NCBI RefSeq assembly: GCF_024518675.1
Contig: NZ_JANIGL010000001.1
Span: 620,001-684,000, forward strand
Direction: 5' to 3'
DNA length: 64,000 bases
Source: Pseudoalteromonas shioyasakiensis
Lineage (GTDB): Bacteria > Pseudomonadota > Gammaproteobacteria > Enterobacterales > Alteromonadaceae
The notes under the pieces are model-generated. The model had not been told where the DNA came from. It ran no database searches and saw only the letters and a list, made by a program, of their open reading frames with translations. Below, piece by piece: positions 55,318 to 64,000 of the stretch. Within the stretch, counting starts at the first letter, position 1, and each line of letters begins with the position of its first letter. The position numbers and the translations under genes are program-made.

Positions 55318-56167
55318 GTGCGTCTCCTTCTTGGCTTTCCCACGTTTGCCAAACGCCTTGGCAATCTTTTGGCAAATATAAATTTTTTCCTAGTTCTAAC
55401 CAGCTGGTAGGAAAATGAAAATCAGACCCTTGCGAGCAAAGCAGGTCGTACTCACGGCTTAAATCACCTAAAAACTGTCGCTCACTGGGCGCTTGTTGCG
55501 GCTGCGCAACTTCCATTGCGTCGCCACCAGCATCTTTAAATTGTTGTAATAATTTTCGTAACCACTTATTCGACATTTGATAACGCCCGGGATGTGCGAC
55601 AACAGCCACTCCACCAGCAGCATGAATAGCGCTAATTGCGGTTTGCATATCACACCACGTGCTGGGCACATACCCCGTTTTACCACGCCCTAAATATTTT
55701 TTGAACACACCAGCAATGGTGTTAGCAACCCCTCGCTCGATTAATGCTCTAGCATAATGAGCGCGGGTTATTTGCGCATCTTCAGCCAGTGCTTTAGCTT
55801 GTTCATAAATACCATCAAAACCATTTTTTTCAAGGCGTCTGCCAATTTCTTTGGCACGCTCAGAACGTTTTTGCTGTTGTTGCTTTAATAAATCACATAG
55901 TTCGCTTTGTTGTACATCTACGTTAAGCGCAACAATGTGGATCTCAAAGCTTTCCCACTTAGTTGATATTTCAACACCGGGGATCAATGACAATGGTAAC
56001 TGTTGGCTTTTTATAAAGGCTTGGGCAGGCTCTACAGCCGCCACTGTGTCATGATCGGTGATTGCAAACACATCTATGTTTTTTTCTACCGCGCGCAGCA
56101 ATAATTGTTCAACGCTTAGTTGTCCATCTGAATGTGTGGTGTGACTGTGTAAATCGTATTTTATCAA
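55310..56167 (-). CDS. rnm: PHP-domain 5'-3' exoribonuclease (RNase AM/TrpH)
   Basis: 285 aa. PHP metal-binding motifs: DLHSHTTHSDGQLS (residues 5-18), ITDHDTV (near 37), GVEISTKWE (near 64), a His region RAHYARALIERG, AHPGRY near 193, and GSDFHFPTSW (near 244). E. coli RNase AM (YciV, formerly TrpH) matures the 5' end of 5S rRNA and degrades oligoribonucleotides. Divergent from the trp operon, as in E. coli, with a 147-nt gap before the trp leader peptide. Confidence 0.92.
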   Translation of the reverse strand: MIKYDLHSHTTHSDGQLSVEQLLLRAVEKNIDVFAITDHDTVAAVEPAQAFIKSQQLPLSLIPGVEISTKWESFEIHIVALNVDVQQSELCDLLKQQQQKRSERAKEIGRRLEKNGFDGIYEQAKALAEDAQITRAHYARALIERGVANTIAGVFKKYLGRGKTGYVPSTWCDMQTAISAIHAAGGVAVVAHPGRYQMSNKWLRKLLQQFKDAGGDAMEVAQPQQAPSERQFLGDLSREYDLLCSQGSDFHFPTSWLELGKNLYLPKDCQGVWQTWESQEGDAHE

Positions 56168-56249
56168 AAGAGATGACTACTAAAGTTATAATCGTTTAAT
56201 TGTTATGAAGTATAACAAATTTTTTAAATAAATTGTTTTAAATAAATAC

Positions 56250-56279
56250 TTGACACTTACGCCTTAGGTACGGTTTACT
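56250..56279 (+). promoter_or_regulatory. Promoter of the trp operon
   Basis: TTGACA (56250-56255) and TTTACT (56274-56279), 18 bp apart. Transcription would start near 56286, 28 nt before the first leader peptide. No TrpR operator palindrome was found around it. Confidence 0.65.
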
Positions 56280-56313
56280 GTAGCCACTTAAAGACACATT
56301 AAGAATAAAAACA

Positions 56314-56358
56314 ATGAACAATTCAATCCAAAACACAATCTGGTGGTGGCACTCGTAA
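56314..56358 (+). CDS. trpL: trp leader peptide 1 (14 aa, WWW)
   Basis: MNNSIQNTIWWWHS then TAA. Three consecutive Trp codons (56341-56349) make it a tryptophan sensor by ribosome stalling. Segment 1 (CACTCG, 56350-56355) pairs with segment 2 (CGGGTG, 56364-56369); segment 2 also pairs with segment 3 (ACCCG, 56398-56402), and segment 3 with segment 4 in the terminator. This is a complete attenuator. Too short for usual gene finders. Confidence 0.9.
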   Translation: MNNSIQNTIWWWHS

Positions 56359-56396
56359 ATTATCGGGTGACGAATTGTCGTGTCTAACACATTCTA

Positions 56397-56420
56397 AACC
56401 CGCTCAATGCGGGTTTTTTT
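56397..56420 (+). terminator. Attenuator terminator 1 of the trp operon
   Basis: AACCCGC-TCAAT-GCGGGTT followed by seven T in all; segments 3 and 4 of the first attenuator. Confidence 0.93.
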
Positions 56421-56445
56421 ATATTTAAATTTTAGGGTAACAAAC

Positions 56446-56493
56446 ATGAATAACGTAACAACTCTTACACATCGTTGGTGGCGCCTGGTATAG
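56446..56493 (+). CDS. trp leader peptide 2 (15 aa, WW)
   Basis: MNNVTTLTHRWWRLV then TAG, after a good ribosome site (TTTAGGGTAACAA). Two tandem Trp codons (56476-56481). GCGGG (56493-56497) at its stop codon pairs with CCCGC (56539-56543), the 5' arm of terminator 2, so it works as an antiterminator when the ribosome stalls on Trp and is masked when the ribosome reaches the stop. The 1:2 pairing is weak here (CGC with GCG). This second leader is 87 nt after the first stop. Confidence 0.85.
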   Translation: MNNVTTLTHRWWRLV

Positions 56494-56534
56494 CGGGACG
56501 GTAATGGTCTATCTAAATATAGATATCGTTATTC

Positions 56535-56572
56535 AAACCCCGCACAGCATAGCTTGCGGGGTTTATTTTTTT
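56535..56572 (+). terminator. Attenuator terminator 2 of the trp operon
   Basis: AAACCCCGCA pairs with TGCGGGGTTT (10 bp), then a T-rich tract. It ends 13 nt before trpE. Confidence 0.93.
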
Positions 56573-56585
56573 GAGGGAATGAGGT

Positions 56586-58154
56586 TTGATTTTTAGTCAC
56601 ATAACAACAACGCCGGGTGAAGTAACCAGCATCACCGAAGTACGCGAGTACATACACAGTCCTTTGGCTTTGTATGCATTACTCGATACCGATAACTCAT
56701 TATTGTTAGAGTCAGCTGAAATTGATTCAAAAGACAGTGTAAAAAGTTTAATTTTAGTCGATTGCGCTTTGAAAATTACCTGTACAGGTAAAGCCGTCAC
56801 GGTGAGCGCTCAATCAAATAATGGTATGCAGCTTCTACCCTATTTAAAAGACAAACTTGAAAACTGCACCACTGAATTAAATCAACAAACGCTCACTATA
56901 GAGTATCAAAGCACAGCAGCTGATATTGACGAAGCCAGTAAGTTAGTCGCTGATAATGCGTTTAGCGCCCTGCGCTGCTGTATTAACAATATAACCAGTA
57001 CCACGCAAAATCCGTTTTCTTTATTTTTAGGCGGCGTATTTGCCTACGACATGGTAGCCAACTTTGAGCAACTCAGTAACGTGCCAGATGGCGAAAATAG
57101 CTGCCCTGATTATGTCTTTTACCTTGCTGAAACTCTCGTTGTAATTGATCATCAAGCAAAAACTACTGAGCTAATCGGCAATGTATTTAATGGCCCTGAG
57201 GTTCACGCGAACTGTTTTGAAGTAGGCAAAAAGCTCGAACGTTTAAACAAAGTATGCGATCAAGCCTCAGGCTTCAGCGCAGAACAAACAAGTGGTACTA
57301 GTACTGTTAATGTCGATATTAGTGATGAGGTCTATTGTGCTCAAGTACAAAGCTTAAAAAAGCACATTGTAGATGGTGATATTTTTCAAGTTGTTCCCTC
57401 TCGGACATTCTCATTGCCATGTGCAAACCCACTTCATGCTTACAGCAAACTTAAACAGCAAAACCCTAGCCCCTATATGTTTTATATGCGCGACAGTGAG
57501 TTTGCCTTATTTGGTGCTTCTCCTGAATCAGCATTAAAGTTTTGCCCAACTAGTCAACAAGTTGAAGTCTACCCTATTGCTGGCACCCGAGCGCGTGGCA
57601 AATTTGCCAATGGCCAAATCAACCCTGATTTAGACAGCCGGATTGAACTTGAACTGCGTAACGACCAAAAAGAACGCGCAGAACATTTAATGTTGGTCGA
57701 TTTAGCACGTAACGACGTAGCACGTATTAGTGTACCGGGTACTCGTCATGCAAAAGAACTATTAAAAGTTGACCGCTATTCGCAGGTAATGCATTTAGTA
57801 TCGCGAGTGGTTGGTACATTAAAACCAGAACTCGATGCCTTACACGCTTATCAAGCATGTATGAATATGGGCACTTTGGTTGGTGCGCCAAAAGTCAGCG
57901 CCGCTGAGCTTGTTCGCCAAACAGAAGGCAAACGCCGTGGCAGTTACGGCGGTGCTGTGGGGTACTTAACTGGAGACGGAGCCATGGACAGTTGTATTGT
58001 TATTCGCTCAGCGTTTGTAAAAAATAACACCGCATACGTTCAAGCTGGGGCGGGTGTTGTGCATGATTCAGATCCGCAATCGGAAGCAAATGAGACGCGC
58101 GCCAAAGCACAGGCGGTTATTACAGCCATTCAATCGACGTATCAAGGACAGTAA
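56586..58154 (+). CDS. trpE: Anthranilate synthase component I
   Basis: Makes anthranilate from chorismate and ammonia (from TrpG) as the first committed step to tryptophan. 522 aa. The start is TTG at 56586, with GAGGG 9 nt before it; no in-frame ATG near fits. The tryptophan-binding feedback site is present (LLLESAEIDSKD, near 38), and chorismate-binding motifs follow: IFQVVPSRTF, PIAGTRARG, RYSQVMHLVSRV, and GAPKVSAAELV. First gene after two attenuators. Translation probably starts weakly because of the TTG. Confidence 0.96.
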   Translation: MIFSHITTTPGEVTSITEVREYIHSPLALYALLDTDNSLLLESAEIDSKDSVKSLILVDCALKITCTGKAVTVSAQSNNGMQLLPYLKDKLENCTTELNQQTLTIEYQSTAADIDEASKLVADNAFSALRCCINNITSTTQNPFSLFLGGVFAYDMVANFEQLSNVPDGENSCPDYVFYLAETLVVIDHQAKTTELIGNVFNGPEVHANCFEVGKKLERLNKVCDQASGFSAEQTSGTSTVNVDISDEVYCAQVQSLKKHIVDGDIFQVVPSRTFSLPCANPLHAYSKLKQQNPSPYMFYMRDSEFALFGASPESALKFCPTSQQVEVYPIAGTRARGKFANGQINPDLDSRIELELRNDQKERAEHLMLVDLARNDVARISVPGTRHAKELLKVDRYSQVMHLVSRVVGTLKPELDALHAYQACMNMGTLVGAPKVSAAELVRQTEGKRRGSYGGAVGYLTGDGAMDSCIVIRSAFVKNNTAYVQAGAGVVHDSDPQSEANETRAKAQAVITAIQSTYQGQ

Positions 58155-58155
58155 A

Positions 58156-58773
58156 ATGAGCTTAAATAACAACAGCCTTACAGACATAAAAATCTATTTT
58201 TTAGATAACTTTGATTCATTTAGTTATAACTTAGTCGATGAACTTTCTATGTTAGGCAGCGATTTAGTGGTATATCGTAACAACATAGACGCACAGCTTA
58301 TTTTTAACAAAATGTGCGATGAAACAAAACCCGTCATTCTAGTGTTATCGCCAGGCCCTGGTACGCCTTCTGATGCAGGTTGTTTAATGGCACTGATTGA
58401 ATTATGCAAAGGGAAATTTCCAATGCTAGGAATATGCTTAGGGCAACAAGCATTAACGCAAAGTTACGGTGGTATTATTGGTCATGCAGGTGAAACCGTG
58501 CATGGTAAATCATCAATCATTGAACTGGGTGAACACCCTGTTTTCAATGGGATGGGGCAATCTATGCCGGTAGCACGTTATCATTCATTAATGGCAACGA
58601 AGGTCCCCGACAGTGTGAACGTGATTGCACGCTTTGGGGCGATCCCTATGGCAATTTATCAACAACAAGATAACGCGCTTGGTTACCAGTTTCATCCAGA
58701 ATCAATTTTAACGCCAAATGGCGCAGCGCTACTGCAACAAAGTATGCAGTTTTTAGCTAACGCAAAGCAGTAG
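58156..58773 (+). CDS. trpG: Anthranilate synthase glutamine amidotransferase component
   Basis: 205 aa class I glutaminase supplying ammonia to TrpE. Start ATG 58156 (AAGGA before it), 1 nt after the trpE stop; the frame's upstream extension is inside trpE and unsupported. Motifs: FLDNFDSFSYNLVDE, LSPGPGTPSDAG, nucleophile Cys in LGICLGQQALT, and YQFHPESILTPNG with the catalytic His/Glu. Here it is separate from trpD, unlike the E. coli fused TrpGD. Confidence 0.95.
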   Translation: MSLNNNSLTDIKIYFLDNFDSFSYNLVDELSMLGSDLVVYRNNIDAQLIFNKMCDETKPVILVLSPGPGTPSDAGCLMALIELCKGKFPMLGICLGQQALTQSYGGIIGHAGETVHGKSSIIELGEHPVFNGMGQSMPVARYHSLMATKVPDSVNVIARFGAIPMAIYQQQDNALGYQFHPESILTPNGAALLQQSMQFLANAKQ

Positions 58774-58781
58774 AGGATTTT

Positions 58782-59849
58782 ATGTCAGTCAATCAACAAT
58801 CAACAACGCACAACAGCCGTGCTCTTATTGATCTGTTACTCGCGCAAGCATCATTAAGCTTTAGCCAAAGCCAACAGCTATTCGATGCTATCATGCAAGG
58901 TGAAGTGAGTGAGATTGAATTATCAGCACTGTTAGTAGCATTAAAAATTAAAGGCGAAGTCAGCGACGAAATTGCCGGTGCTGCCGCATCTATGCGCGCT
59001 AATGCGGTGCAATTTAAAACCCCACTCACACCGCTTGCGGATAGCTGTGGCACAGGTGGCGATGGCTCAAATACCATCAATATTAGTACTACCGCAGCCA
59101 TTGTGGCCGCAGCGTGTGGCATCAACATGGTTAAACATGGCAACCGTAGTGTCTCAAGTAACTCAGGCTCTGCTGATTTACTAAAAGCGCTGGGTATTAA
59201 TATTGATATGACCCCAGCACAAGCCGTTGCATGCCTTGAGCAAACAGGTTTTACATTTTTATTTGCGCCGCATTACCACAGTGGTGTTCGCCATGCTATG
59301 GGTGTTCGTACCACATTAAAAACACGCACAATATTTAATATATTAGGGCCTTTGGCAAACCCAGCAGCGCCGCAAGTGCAATTATTAGGGGTGTACGATG
59401 AAAACCTTTGCCTACCCATGGCACAAACCCTAAAAACACTCGGTACGCAACGGGCAATGGTTGTTCATGGTGCTGGCACAGATGAAATTGCGTTACATGG
59501 CAGTACCACAGTTGTTGAGCTTAATAATGGTGAACTTAAAGAGTACACGCTTACTCCTGCAGATTTTGGTCTTGCAAACTATTCACTTGAACTACTGGCC
59601 GGTGAAGGCCCAGAATATAACGCAAATGCCAGCCGCGCTATTTTAGCTGGTACAGGCACGCCAGCTCACAATGCAGCCATTATTGTAAATGTAGCCGCTT
59701 TGCTGTATTTGACCGGAAAAGTAGATAATTTTAAAACTGGCGCTGAGCAAGTTGCCAACATTTTAAAATCAGGCCAAGCCTTAAACACATTAAATGCCAT
59801 AGTTGAGCAAAGTAATAAAGCCGTAAACGCAGAGGTAACCAATGGCTAA
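58782..59849 (+). CDS. trpD: Anthranilate phosphoribosyltransferase
   Basis: 355 aa. Transfers phosphoribose from PRPP to anthranilate. PRPP site DSCGTGGDGSNTINISTTAA (split: CGTGGDGSNTINIST), GNRSVSSNSGSADLLKALG, and HAMGVRTTLKTRTIFNILGPL with NP following. Starts 8 nt after trpG and overlaps trpCF by 8 nt, so coupled translation. Confidence 0.96.
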   Translation: MSVNQQSTTHNSRALIDLLLAQASLSFSQSQQLFDAIMQGEVSEIELSALLVALKIKGEVSDEIAGAAASMRANAVQFKTPLTPLADSCGTGGDGSNTINISTTAAIVAAACGINMVKHGNRSVSSNSGSADLLKALGINIDMTPAQAVACLEQTGFTFLFAPHYHSGVRHAMGVRTTLKTRTIFNILGPLANPAAPQVQLLGVYDENLCLPMAQTLKTLGTQRAMVVHGAGTDEIALHGSTTVVELNNGELKEYTLTPADFGLANYSLELLAGEGPEYNANASRAILAGTGTPAHNAAIIVNVAALLYLTGKVDNFKTGAEQVANILKSGQALNTLNAIVEQSNKAVNAEVTNG

Positions 59850-61206
59850 TGTATTAGACAAAATAGTCGCCGATAAACAACAAGAACTAATAGAGCGCAA
59901 AGCCAAGCGCCCGCTTGAGAGCTTTAAAGCACAAGCGGTACCAACAAACCGTGATTTTTATAAAGCCTTAGCAGCCCCTGGTACACAGTTTATTTTAGAG
60001 TGTAAAAAAGCATCGCCCTCAAAAGGACTCATTCGTGAACCCTTTGATCTGGCTGAAATTACTGGTGTCTATAAAAATCATGCAAGCTGCATTAGTGTTT
60101 TAACTGATGAAAAATACTTTCAAGGCAGTTTTGATTATTTAGAATTTGTGCGTAGCCAAGTTGACCAGCCACTGATCTGTAAAGACTTCTTTATCGACGA
60201 GTACCAAATATACATGGCGCGAATTTATGGTGGCGATGCTATTTTACTGATGCTTTCAGTATTAGATGATAGCCAATATCAAGCCTTAGCGAGCGTTGCT
60301 AAAAGCCTAAATATGGCAGTATTAACTGAAGTGAGCAATGAAGCTGAGGTAGAACGAGCTCTTGCTTTGGATGCACAAATTATTGGTATTAATAACCGTG
60401 ATTTGCGTGATTTAAGCACAGATTTAGCAACCACTGAAAAGTTACGTAAACTTATCCCTAATGATAAAGTGGTTATTTCTGAGTCAGGCATTTATACCCA
60501 TCAGGATGTTAAACGCCTTGCACCATTGTGTAATGGGTTTTTAATTGGTAGCTCATTAATGGCTGAACGAGATTTAGAGCGTGCCTGCCGTAGTGTTATT
60601 TTAGGCGAAAACAAAGTCTGTGGTTTAACACGTAGCCAAGATGCAGTTGCTGCCTATAACAGTGGGGCGGTGTTTGGCGGACTTATTTTTGCACCTAAAT
60701 CCCCCCGCTTTATAGACCTTGATTGTGCATTACAAATTACTCAAAGCGCGCCACTTTCTTTTGTCGGCGTGTTTGTAAATGCCAGTATTGGTGAGGTTGC
60801 TGAACATGCTCAAACCTTAAAACTAGCAGCCGTACAGTTACATGGGCAAGAGAATCAAGCCTACATTGACGAGCTGCGCCCGCTACTACCAAACACGTGT
60901 GAGATATGGAAAGCGCAAGCGGTCAAAGATAATTTGCCTGAGCAACTTAATGGTGTTGATCGCCACCTTTACGACACCTACAGCGATACTCAAGAAGGCG
61001 GCACAGGTAAAACATTTGATTGGACAATTCTAAACAATGCGAAACAGCCATTTATGTTAGCCGGTGGGCTAAACGCAAATAACATCCAAGGCGCTTTATA
61101 CCAAGGAGCTCATGGCCTAGATCTAAACTCTGGGGTTGAGCTAAGCGCAGGCAAAAAATGCCAACACAAATTAAATGATGCATTTAACAGCATCCGTAAA
61201 TATTGA
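59842..61206 (+). CDS. trpCF: Bifunctional indole-3-glycerol phosphate synthase/PRA isomerase
   Basis: 454-aa fusion. Residues 1-255 are TrpC ([60 protein letters not shown]), and about 256-454 are TrpF ([57 protein letters not shown]). The fusion is typical of gammaproteobacteria. TrpF catalyses the Amadori step and TrpC closes the indole ring. Overlaps trpD. Confidence 0.96.
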   Translation: MANVLDKIVADKQQELIERKAKRPLESFKAQAVPTNRDFYKALAAPGTQFILECKKASPSKGLIREPFDLAEITGVYKNHASCISVLTDEKYFQGSFDYLEFVRSQVDQPLICKDFFIDEYQIYMARIYGGDAILLMLSVLDDSQYQALASVAKSLNMAVLTEVSNEAEVERALALDAQIIGINNRDLRDLSTDLATTEKLRKLIPNDKVVISESGIYTHQDVKRLAPLCNGFLIGSSLMAERDLERACRSVILGENKVCGLTRSQDAVAAYNSGAVFGGLIFAPKSPRFIDLDCALQITQSAPLSFVGVFVNASIGEVAEHAQTLKLAAVQLHGQENQAYIDELRPLLPNTCEIWKAQAVKDNLPEQLNGVDRHLYDTYSDTQEGGTGKTFDWTILNNAKQPFMLAGGLNANNIQGALYQGAHGLDLNSGVELSAGKKCQHKLNDAFNSIRKY

Positions 61207-61213
61207 GGTTAAA

Positions 61214-62398
61214 ATGAACAATCCAGCATATTTTGGTGAGTTTGGTGGCATGTTTGTGCCAGAACTCCTAGTTCCTGCGCTTAAGCAGTTAGAAGATGAA
61301 TTTAATAAATCACAAACTGATGCGGCTTTTCAGGCTGAGTTTGAAAAATTATTAAATGAATACGCAGGTCGCCCTACCCCACTAACATTAACTCGTAATT
61401 TAATTAAAAACCCGAAAGTAAAACTGTACTTAAAGCGGGAAGATTTATTACACGGTGGCGCACACAAAACCAATCAAGTTTTAGGTCAAGCGTTGTTAAC
61501 CAAGCGCATGGGCAAAAAAGAAGTGATTGCAGAAACCGGCGCAGGCCAACATGGCGTTGCCACCGCTTTAGCCTGTGCATTACTTGGCTTAAAATGCCGT
61601 ATTTACATGGGTGCAAAAGATGTTGATCGCCAGCAACCTAATGTATTTCGTATGAAATTAATGGGCGCTGAAGTTATCCCTGTTACCGCCGGCTCTGGCA
61701 CATTGAAAGATGCTGTTAACGAAGCGCTTCGTGATTGGTCTGCTAATTACAAAGAAGCTCATTATCTTCTTGGTACAGCAGCTGGCCCACACCCATTCCC
61801 CACTATGGTACGTGAGTTCCAAAAAATGATTGGTGAAGAAGCCAAACAACAAGTTTTAAAAGCCGAAGGTCGTTTGCCTGATGCCGTGCTTGCCTGTGTT
61901 GGCGGCGGGTCTAATGCAATTGGGATGTTTACAGATTTTATTGACGAACCCAGTGTAAAGCTTATTGGCGTAGAGCCTGCTGGTAAAGGGCTAGACACCC
62001 ATGAGCATGGCGCAACGCTGTGTAAAGGCACAAAAGGCATTTTACACGGGACTTATACCTACATTATGCAAAATGATGATGGCCAAATTGAAGAGTCATA
62101 TTCTGTATCTGCAGGGCTTGATTACCCAGCAGTAGGCCCTCAGCACGCATTTTTACACGAAACAGGCCGTGCACAATATGTTGGTATTACAGATACCGAA
62201 GCACTTGAAGCATTCCAGCTACTGGCTAAAAATGAAGGGATTATCCCAGCACTTGAGTCAAGCCACGCCCTTGCGTACGCATTAAAATACGCTGAGCAGC
62301 AAACAGAAGAAACAGTTTTAGTGGTTAACTTGAGCGGCCGTGGTGACAAAGACTTATCACACGTCATGGATGTATTATCAAAAGGGAGCGAAGCATGA
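61214..62398 (+). CDS. trpB: Tryptophan synthase beta chain
   Basis: 394-aa PLP enzyme joining indole and serine. Start ATG 61214 (GAGGTTAAA before it), 7 nt after trpCF; an extension of the frame to 61175 overlaps trpCF and lacks a site. Motifs: [13 protein letters not shown] lysine in [47 protein letters not shown]. The last 4 nt overlap trpA. Confidence 0.97.
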   Translation: MNNPAYFGEFGGMFVPELLVPALKQLEDEFNKSQTDAAFQAEFEKLLNEYAGRPTPLTLTRNLIKNPKVKLYLKREDLLHGGAHKTNQVLGQALLTKRMGKKEVIAETGAGQHGVATALACALLGLKCRIYMGAKDVDRQQPNVFRMKLMGAEVIPVTAGSGTLKDAVNEALRDWSANYKEAHYLLGTAAGPHPFPTMVREFQKMIGEEAKQQVLKAEGRLPDAVLACVGGGSNAIGMFTDFIDEPSVKLIGVEPAGKGLDTHEHGATLCKGTKGILHGTYTYIMQNDDGQIEESYSVSAGLDYPAVGPQHAFLHETGRAQYVGITDTEALEAFQLLAKNEGIIPALESSHALAYALKYAEQQTEETVLVVNLSGRGDKDLSHVMDVLSKGSEA

Positions 62399-63222
62399 GC
62401 CAAACACATCAAAACACAGACCGTTATGGGCAAAAATTTGCAGCCTTAAAAGAGCAAAATCAAGGGGCTTTCGTTCCTTTTGTTACCATTGGCGATCCAA
62501 ATAAAGAGCTCAGTGTTGAGATCATTAAAAGCTTAATTGACGGTGGCGCCGATGCGTTAGAGCTAGGTATTCCATTTTCAGACCCAATCGCAGATGGCCC
62601 GGTCATTCAAGCTGCAAATATTCGCGCACTTGATGTGAATGTTAACACCCAAGACTGCTTCGATATCATTAAACAAGTTCGCCAATACAATGCTGATATT
62701 CCAATCGGGCTATTATTGTACTCTAACTTGGTTTTTAAGCGTGGCCTTGAAACGTTTTACACTGATGCAAAAGCCGCAGGCGTTGACTCGATTTTAGTTG
62801 CTGATGTGCCTTTACATGAATCAAAAATGTTTCGCCAAGCTGCGATGAGTAACGGGATTGATCCTATCTTTATCGCTACACCGAATGCCTCTGATGACAC
62901 ACTACGTCAGTGTGCCTCTTATGGCCGTGGTTATACTTATTTGTTATCTCGCGCTGGTGTGACTGGCACTGAAACAAAAGCACAAATGCCGGCATCATCA
63001 ATTGTCACTAAATTAAAAGAGTACCACAGCGCTCCTGCACTATTAGGCTTTGGTATTTCAACACCTGATGATGTAAAAGCAGCGTTAGCAGCGGGCGCTG
63101 CGGGTGCTATTTCAGGCTCTGCAGTGGTTAAGATTATCGAAACAAACCTTGATAACCCACCCGCTATGCTGACAGAACTAAAAGAGTTTGTCGCATCGAT
63201 GAAAGCAGCGACACAGCTTTAA
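62395..63222 (+). CDS. trpA: Tryptophan synthase alpha chain
   Basis: 275 aa TIM barrel cleaving indole-glycerol phosphate. Active-site Glu in [16 protein letters not shown] and Asp in [13 protein letters not shown] (in sequence [10 protein letters not shown]); phosphate loop [10 protein letters not shown] and [12 protein letters not shown]. The start overlaps the trpB stop (ATGAG), so the subunits are made together. Followed by an intrinsic terminator. Confidence 0.96.
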   Translation: MSQTHQNTDRYGQKFAALKEQNQGAFVPFVTIGDPNKELSVEIIKSLIDGGADALELGIPFSDPIADGPVIQAANIRALDVNVNTQDCFDIIKQVRQYNADIPIGLLLYSNLVFKRGLETFYTDAKAAGVDSILVADVPLHESKMFRQAAMSNGIDPIFIATPNASDDTLRQCASYGRGYTYLLSRAGVTGTETKAQMPASSIVTKLKEYHSAPALLGFGISTPDDVKAALAAGAAGAISGSAVVKIIETNLDNPPAMLTELKEFVASMKAATQL

Positions 63223-63233
63223 GATTTTTATAT

Positions 63234-63262
63234 AAAAAGGGGGCATAAAGCGCCCCCTTTTA
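63234..63262. terminator. Terminator of the trp operon
   Basis: AAAAAGGGGGC ... GCCCCC type stem (GGGGGC with GCGCCCCC) with A-run before and T-run after, usable from both directions between trpA and the PfpI gene. Confidence 0.85.
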
Positions 63263-63282
63263 TATTACAACATTAAGCACAT

Positions 63283-63861
63283 TTAATGAGCCTGATGTTT
63301 GCCTTCAATAATTTCTTCAATAAATTTACGATTAAAAGCTGCTAAATCAGCAGGACTACGGCTTGTTACTAAGCCTTTATCCACACTCACTTCTTCGTCA
63401 ACCCAGTTAGCGCCTGCATTCATTAAATCTGTTTTAATACTTGGGAATGACGTTACAGTACGGTCTCTTAGTTTATTGATCTCAGCTAATAACCAAGGAC
63501 CATGACAAATTGCAGCGACAGGTTTATTCATTTGGGCACCAAAAAAACCATCGACAAACGCTTTCGCGTCTTTATCTTGGCGTAGGCTATCGGGGTTAAA
63601 TAAACCACCAGGTAAAAGTAGAGCATCGTAATCATCACTGCTTGCTTCGCTTGCGAGTTTATCCACAGTGACTTTATCGCCCCATACATCTTCATCCCAG
63701 CCTGTAATTTCACCTTCTTTAATTGAGATGATTTCAACTTTTGCGCCCGCATCTAATAATGCGCTACGTGGTGAAAATAGCTCGCTTTGCTCAAAGCCAT
63801 CGGTTGCTAATATAGCGATGGTTTTACCGCTAAGTTGTGTACCTGTTTGTAATGTAGACAT
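63283..63861 (-). CDS. PfpI/DJ-1 family type 1 glutamine amidotransferase-like protein
   Basis: 192 aa. IAILATDGFEQSELFSPRSALL at the start, LLLPGGLFNPDSLRQD, and the nucleophile Cys in AAICHGPWLLAE (near 118), followed by VDKGLVTSRSPADLAAF. Members such as YhbO act in stress repair or as deglycases. Good ribosome site (AGGAGATAACATG). Stand-alone gene. Confidence 0.88.
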   Translation of the reverse strand: MSTLQTGTQLSGKTIAILATDGFEQSELFSPRSALLDAGAKVEIISIKEGEITGWDEDVWGDKVTVDKLASEASSDDYDALLLPGGLFNPDSLRQDKDAKAFVDGFFGAQMNKPVAAICHGPWLLAEINKLRDRTVTSFPSIKTDLMNAGANWVDEEVSVDKGLVTSRSPADLAAFNRKFIEEIIEGKHQAH

Positions 63862-64000
63862 GTTATCTCCTTATTTATGTGGGTTTAACACATTAAAAGC
63901 AGACACCATGCCAAACTGTAACCTATTGAAAATTAATTAAAGTATATAAAAACCAAGGCGGCACTCTGTAATTGAGTCACACAATGTGCAGATCCTACAT
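63862..64000. other. Terminal intergenic stretch
   Basis: 139 bases upstream of the PfpI gene, cut by the window end; no gene or strong signal seen. Confidence 0.5.

Noticed and set aside
56250..56320. TrpR operator in the trp promoter
   Set aside because: No CTAGTTAACTAG-like palindrome overlaps the -35/-10 region; control seems to rest on the two attenuators.
1..64000. tRNA, rRNA, CRISPR arrays, intact insertion sequences or prophage
   Set aside because: None recognised on reading either strand; a tRNAscan, Infernal/Rfam and ISfinder search would be decisive.

Overview
The window looks like chromosome from a marine gammaproteobacterium of the Alteromonadales, most likely Pseudoalteromonas or a close relative. 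This rests on gene content: a low-to-moderate GC chromosome carrying DUF2999, a CLCA_X-type protein, a COG3014-ycfL-lpoB set, a fused trpCF, aceK, two TonB-dependent receptors and 7TMR-DISM sensory proteins. The genus is an inference. No rRNA, tRNA, CRISPR array, phage or intact insertion sequence was seen; nearly all of it is core metabolism with a few accessory islands.

Layout. 1-4.6 kb: end of pta, then an ACT protein, a degenerate EIIA-Glc-like protein, an ArsC-like protein, dapE and an M15 peptidase in a tight operon. 5.7-8.6 kb: a cell-envelope lipoprotein operon ending in lpoB and a glycine-zipper protein. 8.7-18.4 kb: alaA, an orphan Hpt protein, tapT plus an HExxH protein, an EAL-type phosphodiesterase, dcd, mrp/apbC and metG. 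18.5-25.9 kb: mixed genes (periplasmic cupin-like protein, SDR, signal peptidase I-like protein, PilZ protein, DUF2999, quinone reductase, aceK). 25.9-34.6 kb: a probable peptide-scavenging island (LysR, DUF819 permease, dipeptide epimerase, TonB receptor, GntR/FCD regulator, membrane-anchored serine hydrolase).

35.1-42.6 kb: nitrite assimilation. nirB-nirD-cobA run rightward, while focA/nirC-like and a PP2C-kinase fusion run leftward and converge on them. Both operons begin with a sigma54-type promoter (GG-N10-GC), a stem-loop near the predicted 5' end and an intrinsic terminator before the first gene. That is the architecture of antiterminated (NasR/NasT type) assimilation operons. 42.6-52.4 kb: icd, a TonB receptor followed by a hybrid DISM histidine kinase, a small hydrolase, a 55-aa gene with a strong 5' hairpin, a periplasmic binding protein, yceI and cytochrome b561. 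52.5-53.85 kb: an accessory pocket with an unrecognised 190-aa gene between two direct repeats, sitting where scpB would be expected after scpA. 53.85-63.3 kb: scpA-yciO-rnm diverge from the trp operon trpE-G-D-CF-B-A. The trp leader contains two complete attenuators in series, each with its own Trp-rich leader peptide (WWW, then WW) and its own terminator. A PfpI-type amidotransferase closes the window.

The strongest points for a second look are the tandem trp attenuators and the paired sigma54 plus leader-terminator control of the nitrite genes. No computation was run; motif and pairing statements come from reading the sequence.
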